Part shown: positions 53,427 to 63,921 of the stretch, one piece after another
Layout of the letters: each line of letters begins with the position of its first letter
Position numbering within the stretch: the stretch's first letter is position 1
Source of the DNA: Microbacterium testaceum
GTDB lineage: Bacteria; Actinomycetota; Actinomycetes; Actinomycetales; Microbacteriaceae
Length of the DNA: 64,000 nt
Direction: 5' to 3'
Assembly: GCF_020781835.1 (NCBI RefSeq)
Contig: NZ_JAJGNJ010000008.1
Span: forward strand, 1 to 64,000
The notes under the pieces: model-generated
Told to the model about the DNA's origin: nothing
The model's database searches: none
The model's input: the letters and a program-made list of their open reading frames with translations, nothing else
Translations under genes and position numbers: made by a program

Positions 53427-54167
53427 TCAGGGAGACCGCGTCCCGCGCAGCAGCTCCTTCAGCTCGGCGATCTCGGCGCGCATCGCCTCGACCTGGGTCT
53501 CGGTCGCCACCGATGCCTGCTCCGCCTCGACGGACACCTGCTCCGCCTCGACCGACACGCGTTCGACGATCCACGACGCCAGGGTCGCCGTGACGACACC
53601 GATCAAGGCGATTCCGCCGATCATGAGGCCGACCGCCACGATGCGACCCGTGACCGTGACGGGGAAGTAGTCGCCGTAACCGACGGTGGTGATGGTCTCG
53701 AACGACCACCAGATCGCGTCGCCGAAGGAGTCGATCGGACCGCCCCCGCCCCGCTCGGCATCGAACACGGCGAGCGCGGCCACGAACACCGTCAGTGCCG
53801 TCGCGCCGATCATGTAGACGACCACGCGCCCGCGCAGCATCGCTTCGGTGTTGCGCTGGACGAGGGCGATGATCGTGAAGAACCGCATGAGGCGGAGCGG
53901 ACGGAACACCGGCAGGGCGACGATCGCGAGGTCCAGGAGGTGCCGCCAGAACCAGCGCCATCGGTTCTCGGCGATGATGATGCGCACCACGTAGTCCAGG
54001 AGGAAGATCGCCCACGTCGCCCGGAGGAGGACCTCGGCGATGGTCTCCACGAGGCCCTGCGGCTGGGCGAGGATCTGCGCCGCGTATGCGGCCAGGAACA
54101 CCAGGGCGGCGACGACCAGCGGCCACTGCGCCGCGCGCTCCCATCGGGCGAGACGTTGTCCGTACAT
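53427..54167 (-). CDS. potassium channel family protein
   Basis: A 246-aa ion channel of the voltage-gated-like type: several N-terminal helices with RLMRFFTIIALVQRN near S4, a pore loop with ETITTVGYGDYFP, and a final helix. The C-terminus carries a heptad repeat VSVEAEQ-VSVEAEQ-ASVATET, then a coiled coil likely used for tetramer assembly. It is convergent with the response-regulator gene. Confidence 0.9.
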   Translation of the reverse strand: MYGQRLARWERAAQWPLVVAALVFLAAYAAQILAQPQGLVETIAEVLLRATWAIFLLDYVVRIIIAENRWRWFWRHLLDLAIVALPVFRPLRLMRFFTIIALVQRNTEAMLRGRVVVYMIGATALTVFVAALAVFDAERGGGGPIDSFGDAIWWSFETITTVGYGDYFPVTVTGRIVAVGLMIGGIALIGVVTATLASWIVERVSVEAEQVSVEAEQASVATETQVEAMRAEIAELKELLRGTRSP

Positions 54168-54238
54168 GGGGGGATTATGGCGTAGCCGACGACCGTGCCA
54201 GGAGGGCCCGTGCGACCGGTGGCGTCGTCGCGCGACCG

Positions 54239-55981
54239 TCAGTCCGCGGCTTTGTCCATGCCGCGCGCCCGGATCTCTTCGATGTCGAGGTCGGCGAGGA
54301 TCCGGCGTGCGACGAGGTCGTCGATCGTGCCCTCGCGGCGCAGCCGCAGCAGCACCTCGCGCTTACGGTCGAGGATCGCCAGACGCAGTCGTGTCGCTTC
54401 GCGGTGCCGGATCAGCGGCGAGCGCTGGGTCAGGTCGATGTCGTCGCTGACGGCGATCATCTCCAACCGCCCCGCGGGACGCCGGCCGTCGTCGTCCCCG
54501 TCCGGGCCGGGGGGTACGGGACCCATCCGGGAGGCGGCTTCGTCGTCGCCGACCATCATGTCGTCGTCGTCGCGGTCGCGCTCCTCCGCCGCGCGCAGGC
54601 GTGCCAGGGCGCGGGCGTTCGCCAGCTCGAGACGCTCGTAGCCCTCGCGTCGCGCGCGGTCCTTCACCACGTCGCTGATCCCGTGCTCGGCGGCGAGGTC
54701 GTCGAGGGCGGCGAGGGCCGCTCCGGAGATCGCCCGCTGGGCGAGCTCGAACTCCTCGATCGCGGCGTCGTCGGACGGCAGGTTCGCCCACCGGATCACC
54801 GCCGGCAGGAGCGGCCCCTGCACGAGCAGGGTCAGCACGATCACGCCCGCGGTGATGAACACGACGGCCTCTCGGCCCGGGACGGGTGAGCCGTCGGCCA
54901 TGGTGAGCGGAACAGACAGGGCGATCGCGAGCGAGACGCCGCCGCGGAAGCCCGCGACCGTGCTCACCACGCGCGATCGGTGCCGCACCGACCGGGACGA
55001 TCCCGTGGCGGGGCGGGAGAACGGAGAGAACAGCCACTGGAAGAGGTAGCGCACGACGGCGAGCACGATCCAGGCCGCCACGGTGATGAGCAGCAGGACC
55101 CCGATCTCCGACGGCGAGATCTCGTGCAGCACCAGCTGGATCTCGAGGCCGATGAGCACGAAGAGCGCGCCGTTGAGCAGGTAGACACCGAAGGGCCAGG
55201 TGGCATCCGCCGATCTCCGCGACATGGCGGTGGTGATCCGTGGAGAGATCCACGCGACGATGAGGCCGGCGAACACGACCGCGAGCACTCCCGAGGCGTG
55301 CGCGACCTCGGCGAGCAGGAACGCCACGAACGGAACGAGTGCGAGGGTCAGGTTGATCGTGAGCGTGGACTCCATGCGCCGCAGCGCCAGGAAGGCGAGT
55401 GCGGCGACGGCCACACCGGCGACCGCGCCGCCGAGGTAGGACACCAGCACCATCCCGGTGATCTCCCACGGGGTGATCTGGTCGCCGATGAGGAGCGACA
55501 CCGCGATGGAGTAGAGCACCAGCGCGGTTCCGTCGTTGGTGAGGCTCTCGGCCTTGAGCTTCATGAAGGTGCGCTCGGGGAGGAGGCGTCCGAGGGCGGC
55601 GACGGCGGTGGCGTCGGGGGGAGCGACCGCCGCGCCCAGCACGAGCGCAGCCTCCCATGGCACGCCCATCCATGTCGCGACACCGGCGACGGCGAACGCG
55701 GATGCCACGACGAGGAGGGTGCTCATCGGCACGATGTATCGCAGCGAACGGCGCACGGAGCGCAGCGAGGTCGTCCATGCTTCCCGGAACAGCAGGACCG
55801 GGAGGAACAGCAGCAGCACGGTCTCCGGTGGCAGCTCGATCTGCCGGAGCTCCGGGACGAAGCCCAGAGCCAGCCCGATCACCAGCAGGACCAGCGGTGT
55901 CGCCACGCGCAGCCGCGGGGCCAGCACCGTGCCCAGGAGTATCGCCAGCCCGAGCAGCACCGTGACTTCGAGTCCCTGCAT
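54239..55981 (-). CDS. Na+/H+ antiporter, CPA1/NhaP type
   Basis: A 580-aa protein with ~12 membrane helices: GAAVAPPDATAVAALGRLLP, KAESLTNDGTALVLYSIAV (the ND motif), FRGGVSLAIALSVPL. Residues ~400-580 are a charged cytoplasmic tail with an Asp stretch (ERDRDDDDM). ATG 55981 starts a natural N-terminus (QGLEVTVLLGLAILLG); longer frames upstream are not coding-like. Acts in pH and Na+ homeostasis. Confidence 0.9.
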   Translation of the reverse strand: MQGLEVTVLLGLAILLGTVLAPRLRVATPLVLLVIGLALGFVPELRQIELPPETVLLLFLPVLLFREAWTTSLRSVRRSLRYIVPMSTLLVVASAFAVAGVATWMGVPWEAALVLGAAVAPPDATAVAALGRLLPERTFMKLKAESLTNDGTALVLYSIAVSLLIGDQITPWEITGMVLVSYLGGAVAGVAVAALAFLALRRMESTLTINLTLALVPFVAFLLAEVAHASGVLAVVFAGLIVAWISPRITTAMSRRSADATWPFGVYLLNGALFVLIGLEIQLVLHEISPSEIGVLLLITVAAWIVLAVVRYLFQWLFSPFSRPATGSSRSVRHRSRVVSTVAGFRGGVSLAIALSVPLTMADGSPVPGREAVVFITAGVIVLTLLVQGPLLPAVIRWANLPSDDAAIEEFELAQRAISGAALAALDDLAAEHGISDVVKDRARREGYERLELANARALARLRAAEERDRDDDDMMVGDDEAASRMGPVPPGPDGDDDGRRPAGRLEMIAVSDDIDLTQRSPLIRHREATRLRLAILDRKREVLLRLRREGTIDDLVARRILADLDIEEIRARGMDKAAD

Positions 55982-56206
55982 CCCAACCGCCTTCCACCGC
56001 GCCCTCAGCACACAGCGTAGGGACCGGGCGCGGAATTCCCGAGGGCTCGTTCGCTGTGGGCGTGCACGCGGCGGGCCGCGTGGAAGAGTCCGCCGGCGGA
56101 ACCACGACGCTGTCCGTCGAGAACGCTCCTCTCGGCGGAGAGAACGGTCCACCGATGGTCGAGTGGAACCTTTCGATCCCCAAGGTGGATGCGTCACTGT
56201 GATCCA
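55982..56206. other. divergent intergenic region, relatively AT-rich at its right end
   Basis: About 225 bp between the antiporter and the next plus-strand gene. The right end (56150-56230) has lower GC than its surroundings and recurring GTGGAACC / ATGGAACC and CCAAT words. It probably holds promoters for both sides; no defined operator was seen. Confidence 0.35.
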
Positions 56207-56542
56207 ATGGAACCAATTGAGACACGTATGTGCCCGGAGTGGAGTCCAATCGATTCAAAGTGGACTCTTTCCGACCTCCTCGCCTGGCTGGGTGCCGACG
56301 ACGCCCGCTGTCACGACGAGCGGTTGAGAGGACTGCTCGACACCGTCGAGCACGCCCTGGGCTCGGATGCCGCCGGAGCGCCCTCGACCGTCTTGCTCGT
56401 TCGGTCGATCGCCGCCCGAGTGGCGGCAGAGCCGGCTCTGGGCGATCTGCGCCTGGGCGAGCTGTACGGCACTGCGCCGACGCGGGCTCTCGCGGTCGGG
56501 CACGGCCGCGGCGTTCCGGCCGCGCCTCTCCTCACCGCATAG
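56207..56542 (+). CDS. hypothetical protein (111 aa) opposite the jet operon
   Basis: An acidic protein: CPEWSPIDSKWTLSDLLAWL, DERLRGLLDTVEHALGSDAA, VAAEPALGDLRLGELYG. It is plausible coding sequence but of no family I know. ATG 56207 is preferred; GTG/ATG starts upstream are possible. It occupies the place where jetD would lie, in the opposite direction, and faces the jetC end across a large hairpin. Confidence 0.5.
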   Translation: MEPIETRMCPEWSPIDSKWTLSDLLAWLGADDARCHDERLRGLLDTVEHALGSDAAGAPSTVLLVRSIAARVAAEPALGDLRLGELYGTAPTRALAVGHGRGVPAAPLLTA

Positions 56543-56564
56543 GAGGCGTCGCCGCTGCCGCAGA

Positions 56565-56618
56565 GATGCGCACAAGGTCAGCTCTCGCGCGGCGATCGCG
56601 GCTGAGGTTGTGCGCATC
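56565..56618. terminator. long hairpin after jetC (bidirectional terminator)
   Basis: GATGCGCACAA (56565-56575) pairs with TTGTGCGCATC (56608-56618). Inside, after a GG/GG internal loop, TCAGC (56578-56582) pairs with GCTGA (56601-56605), and CGCG/CGCG can close the loop. It lies 21 bp beyond the jetC stop and probably ends transcripts from both sides. Confidence 0.65.
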
Positions 56619-56638
56619 GCGGAGGATGCGCACCCGGG

Positions 56639-59600
56639 TCAGGCCGGCAGCGCCACCTTCGCCTTGGCCCACGAGCGCCCGCGGGTGTCCTTGAGGATGT
56701 CGTACTCGACATCGACGTGCGGCTCGATCGCGCTGTACTTGTCGTTGGGTGCACCGATCACGAGCTGGAACCCGAGGCCGCGCCAGGCGCCGATCGCGCG
56801 CTTGGTGAAGTGCGCATCGGCCTTGATGAGCGCCTCGTCGAGGAACACCGGGGCGTAGCGCGGACGTTCGGCGCCGGCATCCCCCAGCTGGTAGCGCAGA
56901 GCGGCTCCGACGATGAAGGCGATCAGTTCCTGCGACTCGCCGCCGGACTTCTCGCCGATGTGGTCGTAGAGCGCGACGTGCTCGCCCGTGTCGGCGCGGA
57001 AGCGCTCGGCGCTCACGCGCACGTGATTGCGTACGTCGACGAGGTCGGCGAAATCGGGCGCGGTGGGACGGATGCGGCCGATGAGGCGTGCCATCCGGCC
57101 GTAGACGGCCTCGCGTTCCTCGTCGCTGGAGGCGGCGTCGATGGCCGCGCGCACATCGCGCAGTTCCCGACGGAAGCGTCGCCGTACCTCGGACTGGCTC
57201 TCGCGCGGCACGATCTGCAGGCGGTGATCGTCGTCGTAGAACGGAAGGTCGCGCATGATGTCGTTGATGGGTGCGATGCGGTCGCGGATCTCGCGGAGCG
57301 CCCGCGTCAGCGCTGCGTCGAGGTTCGTGAGGTCGTTGCCGGACAGACGCAGCAGACTGTCACGCCACTCGGCCTCCAGCTCGTGCAGCCCGCTCGCCTC
57401 GAGGTCGGTGAGGATGCGCTCGAAGTCGCCGAGCGACTCGTCGGGGTCGGCGAGAAGATTCGGGCTCGGCCACCGGTCGATGAAGGCCGTGAGTGTGCGG
57501 CGCAGGCCTTCGCGCTGCTCGCCCCAGGTCTCCTGCGCGGCCCGCTGGTCTTCGAGCAGCCGCTTCGACGCCGATTCCAGCGCCGCGTCGAAGCGCGCGA
57601 GACGCTGCGAGGGAGACGCGGCGTCGCCGTCGGGTGCGACGAAGAGGGCGTCGAGGTAGGCGGCCTCGTCGTCGGTGAGGGTGAGACCGGCGTCCTCGGC
57701 CTCTTCGAGGCGCACGTGGGCGGCGTCGACCTCGTCGGTGATCTCGGCCCAGCGGGCGGCGAGCCGCTGCTGCTCCGTCTTCGCGCCGCCGATCTCCTCC
57801 CGCAGACGAGCGGCGCGGGCGCGCGTGCCCGAGATCTGCTCCTGGAGTTCGGCGATGCGCGGGTTCCCGGCGGTGATCTCGGTGATCGTCTCGGTCCAGC
57901 GCTCGATCTCGCGATCCACGGATGCCGTGTCGACCTGGTCCCAGGTGAGGTCGGCGATCTTCTCGAAGGCGCTGCGGCGATCGTCGAACGCGTCCAGCGC
58001 TGCGGCCGCCTCGTCGACGGCGGCCTTCGCGCGCTCGAGGTCCCGTCGGACGCCGGCGATCTCGTCGCCGAGCTCGGTGAGCCGCACGCGACTGGAGAAC
58101 CCGAGGACGCTCTGCCGCGCCGAACCGCCGTGCGCTCCTCGCGCGCCCTGGCTGCTCTGTCCCGAGATGGTGAGGGCCATCCGGTGCTGCGACAGGTCGC
58201 GGGCGGCATCCACGCACACGAAGGCGAACTGCTGCTCCAAGCGGTCCTGCAGCCATCCGGTGAAGGGGGAGGGGCGGTAGTCCAGGCGGCCGGGGAGCGT
58301 CGCGGGATCGAGTCCCGTGCGCTCGGGGAGGCCCGTGGTCACGCCCTCGAACCGCAGACGCTCCGACAGGCGCACGCCGTCGATCGCCGCGCGGAAGGAT
58401 GCCAGGTGCGCGGTGTCGACGAGCAGGGTCGTCGCGAAGCCGCCGAGTGCGAGTGTGAACGCCCCGCGCCACGGCTCGAACTCGGTGCGCACGTCCACGA
58501 GCTCGGCGACGAAGGGTAGTTCGGCCGCCGTGAGACCCGCCGCCTCGGCGAGCGCCTCGCGCGCCTCGTGCAACCGCGGCGGGATGTTGTCGTCCCGGGT
58601 CTGGGTGCGGCGGTGCTCGGCCTCGAGCGCGGCGAGCTGTTGTCTCAGGGCGGTGTGTCGGCTGCTGGCGGCGACGAACGCGTCCCGCACGTCGGTCTTG
58701 GCATCCGTGTCGCCGAGGGTGCGCCGTGCGTCGTCAGCGAGCGCGGCGAACTGCGTCGCGTTCGCGACCTCGACGCCCAGCGCGGCGATCGCGACCTCGA
58801 ACCGGTCGCGGTCGCGCTGCATCTCCGAGCGACGGCGTTCCCACCCGCGCAGCTCCCGCTGGGCGGCGTCCAGCCGGTCGCCGCCGGCGGCACGCAGCAC
58901 GTCGCCGAGCCCGTCTCGCTCCGCTTCCGCCGCGTCGGCGAGGGCCTGGCGTTCGCGCACGAGGGCGTCGGTGGCGTGGGTGCGCTCGCGCAGTTCGTCC
59001 TCGACGGCGCCGAGCAGGTCGATGCGCCGCTGCGCCCGCCACAGCGATGCGCGCGAAGCCGGGTCGTTGAACCGACCGAGCGCCTCGATGATGCGCACGC
59101 GTTCCGCGGCGTCGTCGATGCGGGCCGTGATCGTGCGGATCGGCTGCAGCGCGCGCACCTGCTGTCGCGCTTCGAGCATGCGGGTGCGGGTGCTCTCGAG
59201 CCCGTCGAAGTGGGCGACCACGGCTTCGGCGGTGGCGAGGGTCTCGGGCTCCTCGAGCACCATGCGCTTGTAGAGGTCGTCGACGGTGGTGATCTGCTGT
59301 CCCGCCTGGATGCGGGCGAGAAGGCTCATCGCCTTCGCCCCGGCCCCGGCGGCACCGATGCCGAGCACGGCGTGCAGCCGCGCCGAGAACTCGCGGTCGG
59401 TCGCGAGCGTGTCCAGACCGGTCGCGCGGACGGCGGCATCGGACAGATGCTGGCGTGCTGCCCCCTCGAGACCGCGCAGATCGAAGCCGCCGTGGATCGT
59501 GCCGCGCACCTTCACGGCGTCGTCGAGCACACGGGCGGACGCGGGGATGTACCACGCCCGTACCGCGGTGAAGCGGGCGCCGTCGTGGTCCGCCCAGGTC

Positions 59601-59986
59601 ATCGCGATCGCCGTCCACGTGTCGGCGCCGTCGCCGCGCAGTACCCGGACCTTCGTGCCCTCGTCGGTGCGCGACTCGTCGAGCTTGCCGCGGCCGTAGG
59701 AGAGGATGTTGCGCTGCTCCTGCCCGCGCGGGCGCCCGACGACCGCGCCGTTGGAGGCGCCGTTGAACGGGGTCGTGTGCGGCATCATGAGCGCGACGTA
59801 GGCGTCCATGAGCGTGGACTTGCCCGATCCGGAACCTCCGCACAGCAGGGTCGCGGTCGGCGCGAAGCGCACGCGGTGCTCGCCGTCGTAGCCGCCCCAG
59901 TTGATCAGCTGGAGCTCTTCGGCGACCCACTGCTGTCCGCGCGAGGCGGCGGGGATGAGTCCGAACAGCGTCTCGAGCATCGTCAT
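56639..59986 (-). CDS. jetC: JetC: SMC/MukB-like ATPase of a Wadjet-type system
   Basis: A 1115-aa SMC-like ATPase. Walker [15 protein letters not shown] lies at ~47-60. Long Arg/Ala/Glu coiled coils flank a middle hinge-like part (~430-620). The C-terminus has signature [15 protein letters not shown] and Walker [12 protein letters not shown]. With DUF3375 and DUF4194 partners this is the JetABC (MksBFE-like) loop-extruding complex that in Wadjet recognises plasmids. Length and motifs look complete. ATG 59986 overlaps the jetB stop by 4 bp. The nuclease jetD expected next is missing. Confidence 0.92.
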   Translation of the reverse strand: MTMLETLFGLIPAASRGQQWVAEELQLINWGGYDGEHRVRFAPTATLLCGGSGSGKSTLMDAYVALMMPHTTPFNGASNGAVVGRPRGQEQRNILSYGRGKLDESRTDEGTKVRVLRGDGADTWTAIAMTWADHDGARFTAVRAWYIPASARVLDDAVKVRGTIHGGFDLRGLEGAARQHLSDAAVRATGLDTLATDREFSARLHAVLGIGAAGAGAKAMSLLARIQAGQQITTVDDLYKRMVLEEPETLATAEAVVAHFDGLESTRTRMLEARQQVRALQPIRTITARIDDAAERVRIIEALGRFNDPASRASLWRAQRRIDLLGAVEDELRERTHATDALVRERQALADAAEAERDGLGDVLRAAGGDRLDAAQRELRGWERRRSEMQRDRDRFEVAIAALGVEVANATQFAALADDARRTLGDTDAKTDVRDAFVAASSRHTALRQQLAALEAEHRRTQTRDDNIPPRLHEAREALAEAAGLTAAELPFVAELVDVRTEFEPWRGAFTLALGGFATTLLVDTAHLASFRAAIDGVRLSERLRFEGVTTGLPERTGLDPATLPGRLDYRPSPFTGWLQDRLEQQFAFVCVDAARDLSQHRMALTISGQSSQGARGAHGGSARQSVLGFSSRVRLTELGDEIAGVRRDLERAKAAVDEAAAALDAFDDRRSAFEKIADLTWDQVDTASVDREIERWTETITEITAGNPRIAELQEQISGTRARAARLREEIGGAKTEQQRLAARWAEITDEVDAAHVRLEEAEDAGLTLTDDEAAYLDALFVAPDGDAASPSQRLARFDAALESASKRLLEDQRAAQETWGEQREGLRRTLTAFIDRWPSPNLLADPDESLGDFERILTDLEASGLHELEAEWRDSLLRLSGNDLTNLDAALTRALREIRDRIAPINDIMRDLPFYDDDHRLQIVPRESQSEVRRRFRRELRDVRAAIDAASSDEEREAVYGRMARLIGRIRPTAPDFADLVDVRNHVRVSAERFRADTGEHVALYDHIGEKSGGESQELIAFIVGAALRYQLGDAGAERPRYAPVFLDEALIKADAHFTKRAIGAWRGLGFQLVIGAPNDKYSAIEPHVDVEYDILKDTRGRSWAKAKVALPA

Positions 59987-60729
59987 GCGGGCTCTCCCTC
60001 GAAGATGTCTGCGGTCCCGGATGCCACGGTCTCGGTCGTGCGGTCGCCGGGGGCGTTGGCATCCGCCGTCTGCGCGTCCAGCCAGCGCTGCAGATCGCGC
60101 AGCACCTCGGCGCTCAGGACGATCTCGATGAGCGGCCCGATCCGGTAGCGGCCCTCGGACTCCTCCTCGATGATGCCCTCGCGATCGAGCCGCGCGATCG
60201 CGGTCCGCACAGCGCGCTGCTGGCTGGCCCGGGTGCCGTCGGTCTCGGCGAAGTACGTCAGCACGGTCTGCTCGACCTCTTCGACGTCCACCCGCGCGGA
60301 TGGCGCACCCGCGGTGGTCTCGCGCTGGAACACCGTGCGCAGGTACACCAGGACGAGCGTCTCGGCGCGCGAGTACGCCTCGTCCTTCAGCAGGATCGGC
60401 ACGTCGACCTCGTCGCTGCGCACCTGTTCCTTGTAGGCCACACCGCGCTCATGGTCGACCACGAGCCGCACGAACAGGTCGTTCAGGCGGGACTCGATCA
60501 TCTGCTGATGCTCGAGCAGCAGCCTCCACTCGGCGGGGGAGCTCTCAGCCATCAGGAACCGGCGCTGGAGGATGCGTACGAGCACCCGGCGTACGTCGGC
60601 GTCCAGGATGCCGCGATCCCCGGCGAACAGGGCATCGGGGTCGTTCTCCATCGCGACGGGGGCGATGAAGGCGGGGGTGTCGTCGCCGGGGGCGGGGACG
60701 GCCGCGGCGGACGTGTCGATGTCAGTCAT
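59983..60729 (-). CDS. jetB: JetB: DUF4194 MukE-like subunit
   Basis: A 248-aa DUF4194 protein: [40 protein letters not shown], and a winged-helix part [20 protein letters not shown]. It corresponds to the kite subunit (MukE/MksE) that bridges kleisin and ATPase. ATG 60729 overlaps jetA by 8 bp; ATG 60735 is an alternative. The last ~30 residues are variable. Confidence 0.92.
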   Translation of the reverse strand: MTDIDTSAAAVPAPGDDTPAFIAPVAMENDPDALFAGDRGILDADVRRVLVRILQRRFLMAESSPAEWRLLLEHQQMIESRLNDLFVRLVVDHERGVAYKEQVRSDEVDVPILLKDEAYSRAETLVLVYLRTVFQRETTAGAPSARVDVEEVEQTVLTYFAETDGTRASQQRAVRTAIARLDREGIIEEESEGRYRIGPLIEIVLSAEVLRDLQRWLDAQTADANAPGDRTTETVASGTADIFEGEPA

Positions 60730-62197
60730 CGGCATCCGTTTCTGTCGGACGGACGGCGGTGACCGCCGTGAAGGCGAAGCGGCGCGTGGTGCCGTCAGGG
60801 CGCACGGCCTCGACGACGGATACCTCGTCGCCCTCGGAGATCCCGCCGCGGTGGGCGATCTCGAGAAGGCCCACGAGGTCGACGGGGCGGCGCGTGCGCG
60901 CGTCGGCGCCGGCGAAGGCCTCGGCCAAGTCGAACCGGTCGCCGAGCGTCCCGACGTAGCGTTCGAGCTCGGCGTAGTGCGGGCCGCCCCAGGCGCGCGT
61001 GTCGGCATCGACGAACTCCACTTCGGCCTCGTCGGTCGACAACGGCTCGGGGGCACCGGGCGGGCGGATGTCGCTGAGCGAACGGCGGAGGTGACCGATG
61101 TCGGCGAGGGGCAGCGTGCGCACCGGCTCGACGCGGCCCGGGGCCCTCGTCTGACTCCAGCGGTGCAGACCCGCCATCACCGAGCGCAGCAGGTCGTCGA
61201 CCTGCCGGTCGCGGATCGGATCGTGCGTCTTCACCTGGGCGGTGATGACGTGCGATGCGCGCCGCTGCGCGGTGAGCACCTCGAGGACGCCGGCTTCGAC
61301 GCGCCGGGCGATGGCATCCAGTTCTCCGCGCTGCTCCGATGTCATCAGGCGTGCGAAGGGTTGCGTGAGCACGGCGTGCAACTGCTCGGTGAGATCGTCG
61401 ATGTGCTCGGGGTCGCCGATGAGGCGCAGCGCGCCCTGGAACGCGCGTCCCTCGGGGGTGGCCTGCATGACGTGGCGACCGCGCTCGAGGTACTCCCGCA
61501 GCACGTCGCCCGTCGGACGGGCGTCGCGTCGGAGCTCGGCGACAACGTCGCGCTGCATCGCGGCGATCGATTCGGCCACACGCGAGAAGTCGGCGGGCAG
61601 CTCCCGGGCGAGGTGGATGACGTTCTCGGCCTCTTCCAGGAGGTGTTCGTCGTCGGGTGGTTCGATCACGCCCTCCTCGAGCGCGGCGATCTCCGCGTCC
61701 AGGGCCGCTCTCTCCGCGAGCAGCGCCTCCCGGCGCCGCGCGGGGTCGGTCTCGGCATCGCGGGCGAGGCGCTCGACCGCGTCGAGCAGGGTGCGCACGC
61801 GTGAGCGCGAGACGCGCGCGCGACCTCCGCCTGCGCGACCGGCGATCTCGAGGGCACCCACGGCGTGCGCGGACAGGCGGTAGACCTCCACGTCGTCCTC
61901 GATCTGCAGACTCAGCCAGCCCACGCGCACCCAGCCGCGACAGATGTCGCGGGCCGAGCCGGCCGGGATGCGCCGGTCGTCCTCGGTGTCGTAGCCGGCC
62001 GCGCGCAGTTCGTCGATCGCCTCGGCGACCTCGACGTGGGCATCGGCGACGGCCACGGCGGGACGGTCCGGCGAGAAGACGTTCGACAGAACGGCCACGA
62101 CGAACGGCGCGAACCGCCCGTGCAGCAGGTCGAGCATCGGGTTCTTGAAAGCCGTGACCGAGCGCAGGTAGGCGGCTTCGGCGCGGGTCGTGCTCAC
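60722..62197 (-). CDS. jetA: JetA: DUF3375 MukF-like kleisin subunit
   Basis: A 491-aa DUF3375 protein: [40 protein letters not shown], then a coiled-coil middle and a C-terminal winged-helix region. It is the kleisin of the Jet complex. GTG 62197 is chosen because the frame upstream is Arg/Pro-rich non-coding sequence. It is the first gene of the jetA-B-C operon; all three overlap, so they are expressed together. Confidence 0.9.
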   Translation of the reverse strand: MSTTRAEAAYLRSVTAFKNPMLDLLHGRFAPFVVAVLSNVFSPDRPAVAVADAHVEVAEAIDELRAAGYDTEDDRRIPAGSARDICRGWVRVGWLSLQIEDDVEVYRLSAHAVGALEIAGRAGGGRARVSRSRVRTLLDAVERLARDAETDPARRREALLAERAALDAEIAALEEGVIEPPDDEHLLEEAENVIHLARELPADFSRVAESIAAMQRDVVAELRRDARPTGDVLREYLERGRHVMQATPEGRAFQGALRLIGDPEHIDDLTEQLHAVLTQPFARLMTSEQRGELDAIARRVEAGVLEVLTAQRRASHVITAQVKTHDPIRDRQVDDLLRSVMAGLHRWSQTRAPGRVEPVRTLPLADIGHLRRSLSDIRPPGAPEPLSTDEAEVEFVDADTRAWGGPHYAELERYVGTLGDRFDLAEAFAGADARTRRPVDLVGLLEIAHRGGISEGDEVSVVEAVRPDGTTRRFAFTAVTAVRPTETDADD

Positions 62198-62467
62198 TGG
62201 CTCGAGTCTACCGGCGGGGCGGGCGGGGCCCCGTCCGGTACCGGCGGAGCATGCCCGGAGGGCGCGACTCTCGCCCGGCGCCGGGACCGTCTCGGACCCT
62301 GACCGCCATCGGTCGGGCATCCCGGGGGTTCGGCCGGGATGGGCCGGACTCCGGAGAATGTCGCTGCCGGTGCCTCGTTGCCGCGGCGGCGGGCCGCATC
62401 GGGGGCGGATCTCCGGAGACCGGCGCGACGGACCGGCGGACACGGCAGACCCATGGCGGAACGTGGC
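62198..62467. other. intergenic region upstream of jetA
   Basis: About 270 bp, GC-rich, with no gene. It must hold the jetA promoter (minus strand), but no clear -10 was found. It ends at the terminator of the APC permease. Confidence 0.4.
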
Positions 62468-62503
62468 GGCCGCGGCATCCCTCCGAAGAAGGATGCCGCG
62501 GCC
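62468..62503 (-). terminator. terminator after the APC permease
   Basis: GGCCGCGGCATCC (62468-62480) pairs with GGATGCCGCGGCC (62491-62503), a 13-bp perfect stem with a 10-base loop, 15 bp beyond the permease stop. Confidence 0.8.
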
Positions 62504-62517
62504 TCAGCGGTGCGGCG

Positions 62518-63921
62518 TCAGATCTCCGAGCGCGGGCCCGGGACCGTCTTGTTGACGCCCGTGACCGGCTGGTTCTCGTCGAACGACGCGATGGGGCGCC
62601 GGAACCCGCGGGTGAGGATGACGAGGTAGACCACGCCGATGCCGGTCCAGATGAGACCGCCGATGAGGGCGTGTCCGTCCAGGTTCACCCAGAGCAGCCC
62701 CGTCAGCAGCATGCCGATCCCGGGCATCACGATGTACCGGAAGATGTCGCCCGGCGTCTTGCGCAGACCCTGGCGGACCGCGAACCACGCGATGACCGAG
62801 ATGTTCACGAAGGTGAACGCGATCAGGGCGCCGTAGTTGATGTACGCCGCGATCTGCTCGAGCGTGAACGAGATCGCGAGCAGGCTCACCAGGCCCACGA
62901 TGATGATCGAGATCGTCGGGGTGTGCGTCTTGGGGTTGATGAACCCGAAGATGCGGCGGGGCAGGACGTTGTTACGGCCCATCACCATGAGCATGCGCGA
63001 CACCGAGGCGTGCGAGGCCAGCCACGACGCGAGCGTCGCCGCGAAGCCCGCGGCGGTGAGCACGGCCTGCAGCACGGGACCGCCCACCTGGACACCGATC
63101 TCGGGCAGCGTGCTGTCCTCGATGGCCTCCGGCGGGAAGGCGGCGGAGTCCGGGAAGCGCAACTGCGTCACGTACGAGGCGATGAGGAAGATCACGCCTC
63201 CGGCGACGAGCGTCAGCACGATCGCACGCGGCATGATCTTGGGCGTCTTCGCCTCCTCCGAGTACATCGACACCGCGTCGAACCCGATGAACGAGAAGCA
63301 CACGATCGTGGCGCCCGCGAGCACCGCACCGAACTGGACCTCGCTGTGGACGAAGGGGGTGAGCGACACCGGCGTGCCGGCTCCGGCGCCGCCGACCAGC
63401 TGGACGACCACCATCACGACGAAGACCGCCATCACGAGGATCGAGAACACCAGCAGGATCATGTTGACGTTCGAGGTGCCCCGCATGGTCAGGTAGATGA
63501 CGCCCGTGACGCCCGCGGTGAAGACGACCACCCAGATCCAGCCGGGGATGTCGGGGAAGAGCGCCTCCATGTAGCTGCGCAGGATCAGGGCGTTCACCAT
63601 CGGCAGCAGCATGTAGTCGATCAGCGCGGTCCAGCCGACGACGAAACCGACGCCGGGATGGATCGACTCGCGAGCGTAGGTGTAGGCCGACCCGGCGCTC
63701 GGGATGGCGCGGACCATCTTGCCGTAGCTGACGGCGGTGAACACCAGCACGACGAGGGCCACCGCGTAGGCGGCGGGCACGACGTTGCTGGTCTCCTCGG
63801 CGACGAGGCCGAAGGTGTCGAAGACGACGGTCGGGGTCATGTAGCCGAGCCCCAGACCCACGATCGACCACAGGCCGAGGGTGCGGGCGAGCTTGGCTCC
63901 CGAACTGGACGGGGGCGCCAC
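62518..63921 (-). CDS. APC superfamily amino-acid permease
   Basis: A 467-aa transporter with 12 membrane helices: LGLWSIVGLGLGYMTPTVVF, SAGSAYTYARESIHPGVGFV, CFSFIGFDAVSMYSEEAKTP are typical of APC permeases (YcaM/putrescine-importer-like). The GTG at 63921 is the first standard start, but a good SD (AGGAG, 63951-63955) lies 30 bases upstream and is spaced for an ACG at 63945, so the N-terminus may be 8 residues longer. The substrate is unknown. Confidence 0.88.
   Translation of the reverse strand: MAPPSSSGAKLARTLGLWSIVGLGLGYMTPTVVFDTFGLVAEETSNVVPAAYAVALVVLVFTAVSYGKMVRAIPSAGSAYTYARESIHPGVGFVVGWTALIDYMLLPMVNALILRSYMEALFPDIPGWIWVVVFTAGVTGVIYLTMRGTSNVNMILLVFSILVMAVFVVMVVVQLVGGAGAGTPVSLTPFVHSEVQFGAVLAGATIVCFSFIGFDAVSMYSEEAKTPKIMPRAIVLTLVAGGVIFLIASYVTQLRFPDSAAFPPEAIEDSTLPEIGVQVGGPVLQAVLTAAGFAATLASWLASHASVSRMLMVMGRNNVLPRRIFGFINPKTHTPTISIIIVGLVSLLAISFTLEQIAAYINYGALIAFTFVNISVIAWFAVRQGLRKTPGDIFRYIVMPGIGMLLTGLLWVNLDGHALIGGLIWTGIGVVYLVILTRGFRRPIASFDENQPVTGVNKTVPGPRSEI

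Noticed and set aside
55982..56638. A truncated jetD hidden downstream of jetC
   Set aside because: All frames of the 650 bp were read; no Toprim-like or DUF3322-like motif appears, and the plus-strand ORF there is only 111 aa.
58568..60148. 526-aa plus-strand open frame inside jetC and jetB
   Set aside because: Antisense to an SMC ATPase with Walker A, signature and Walker B; no domain in the shadow.
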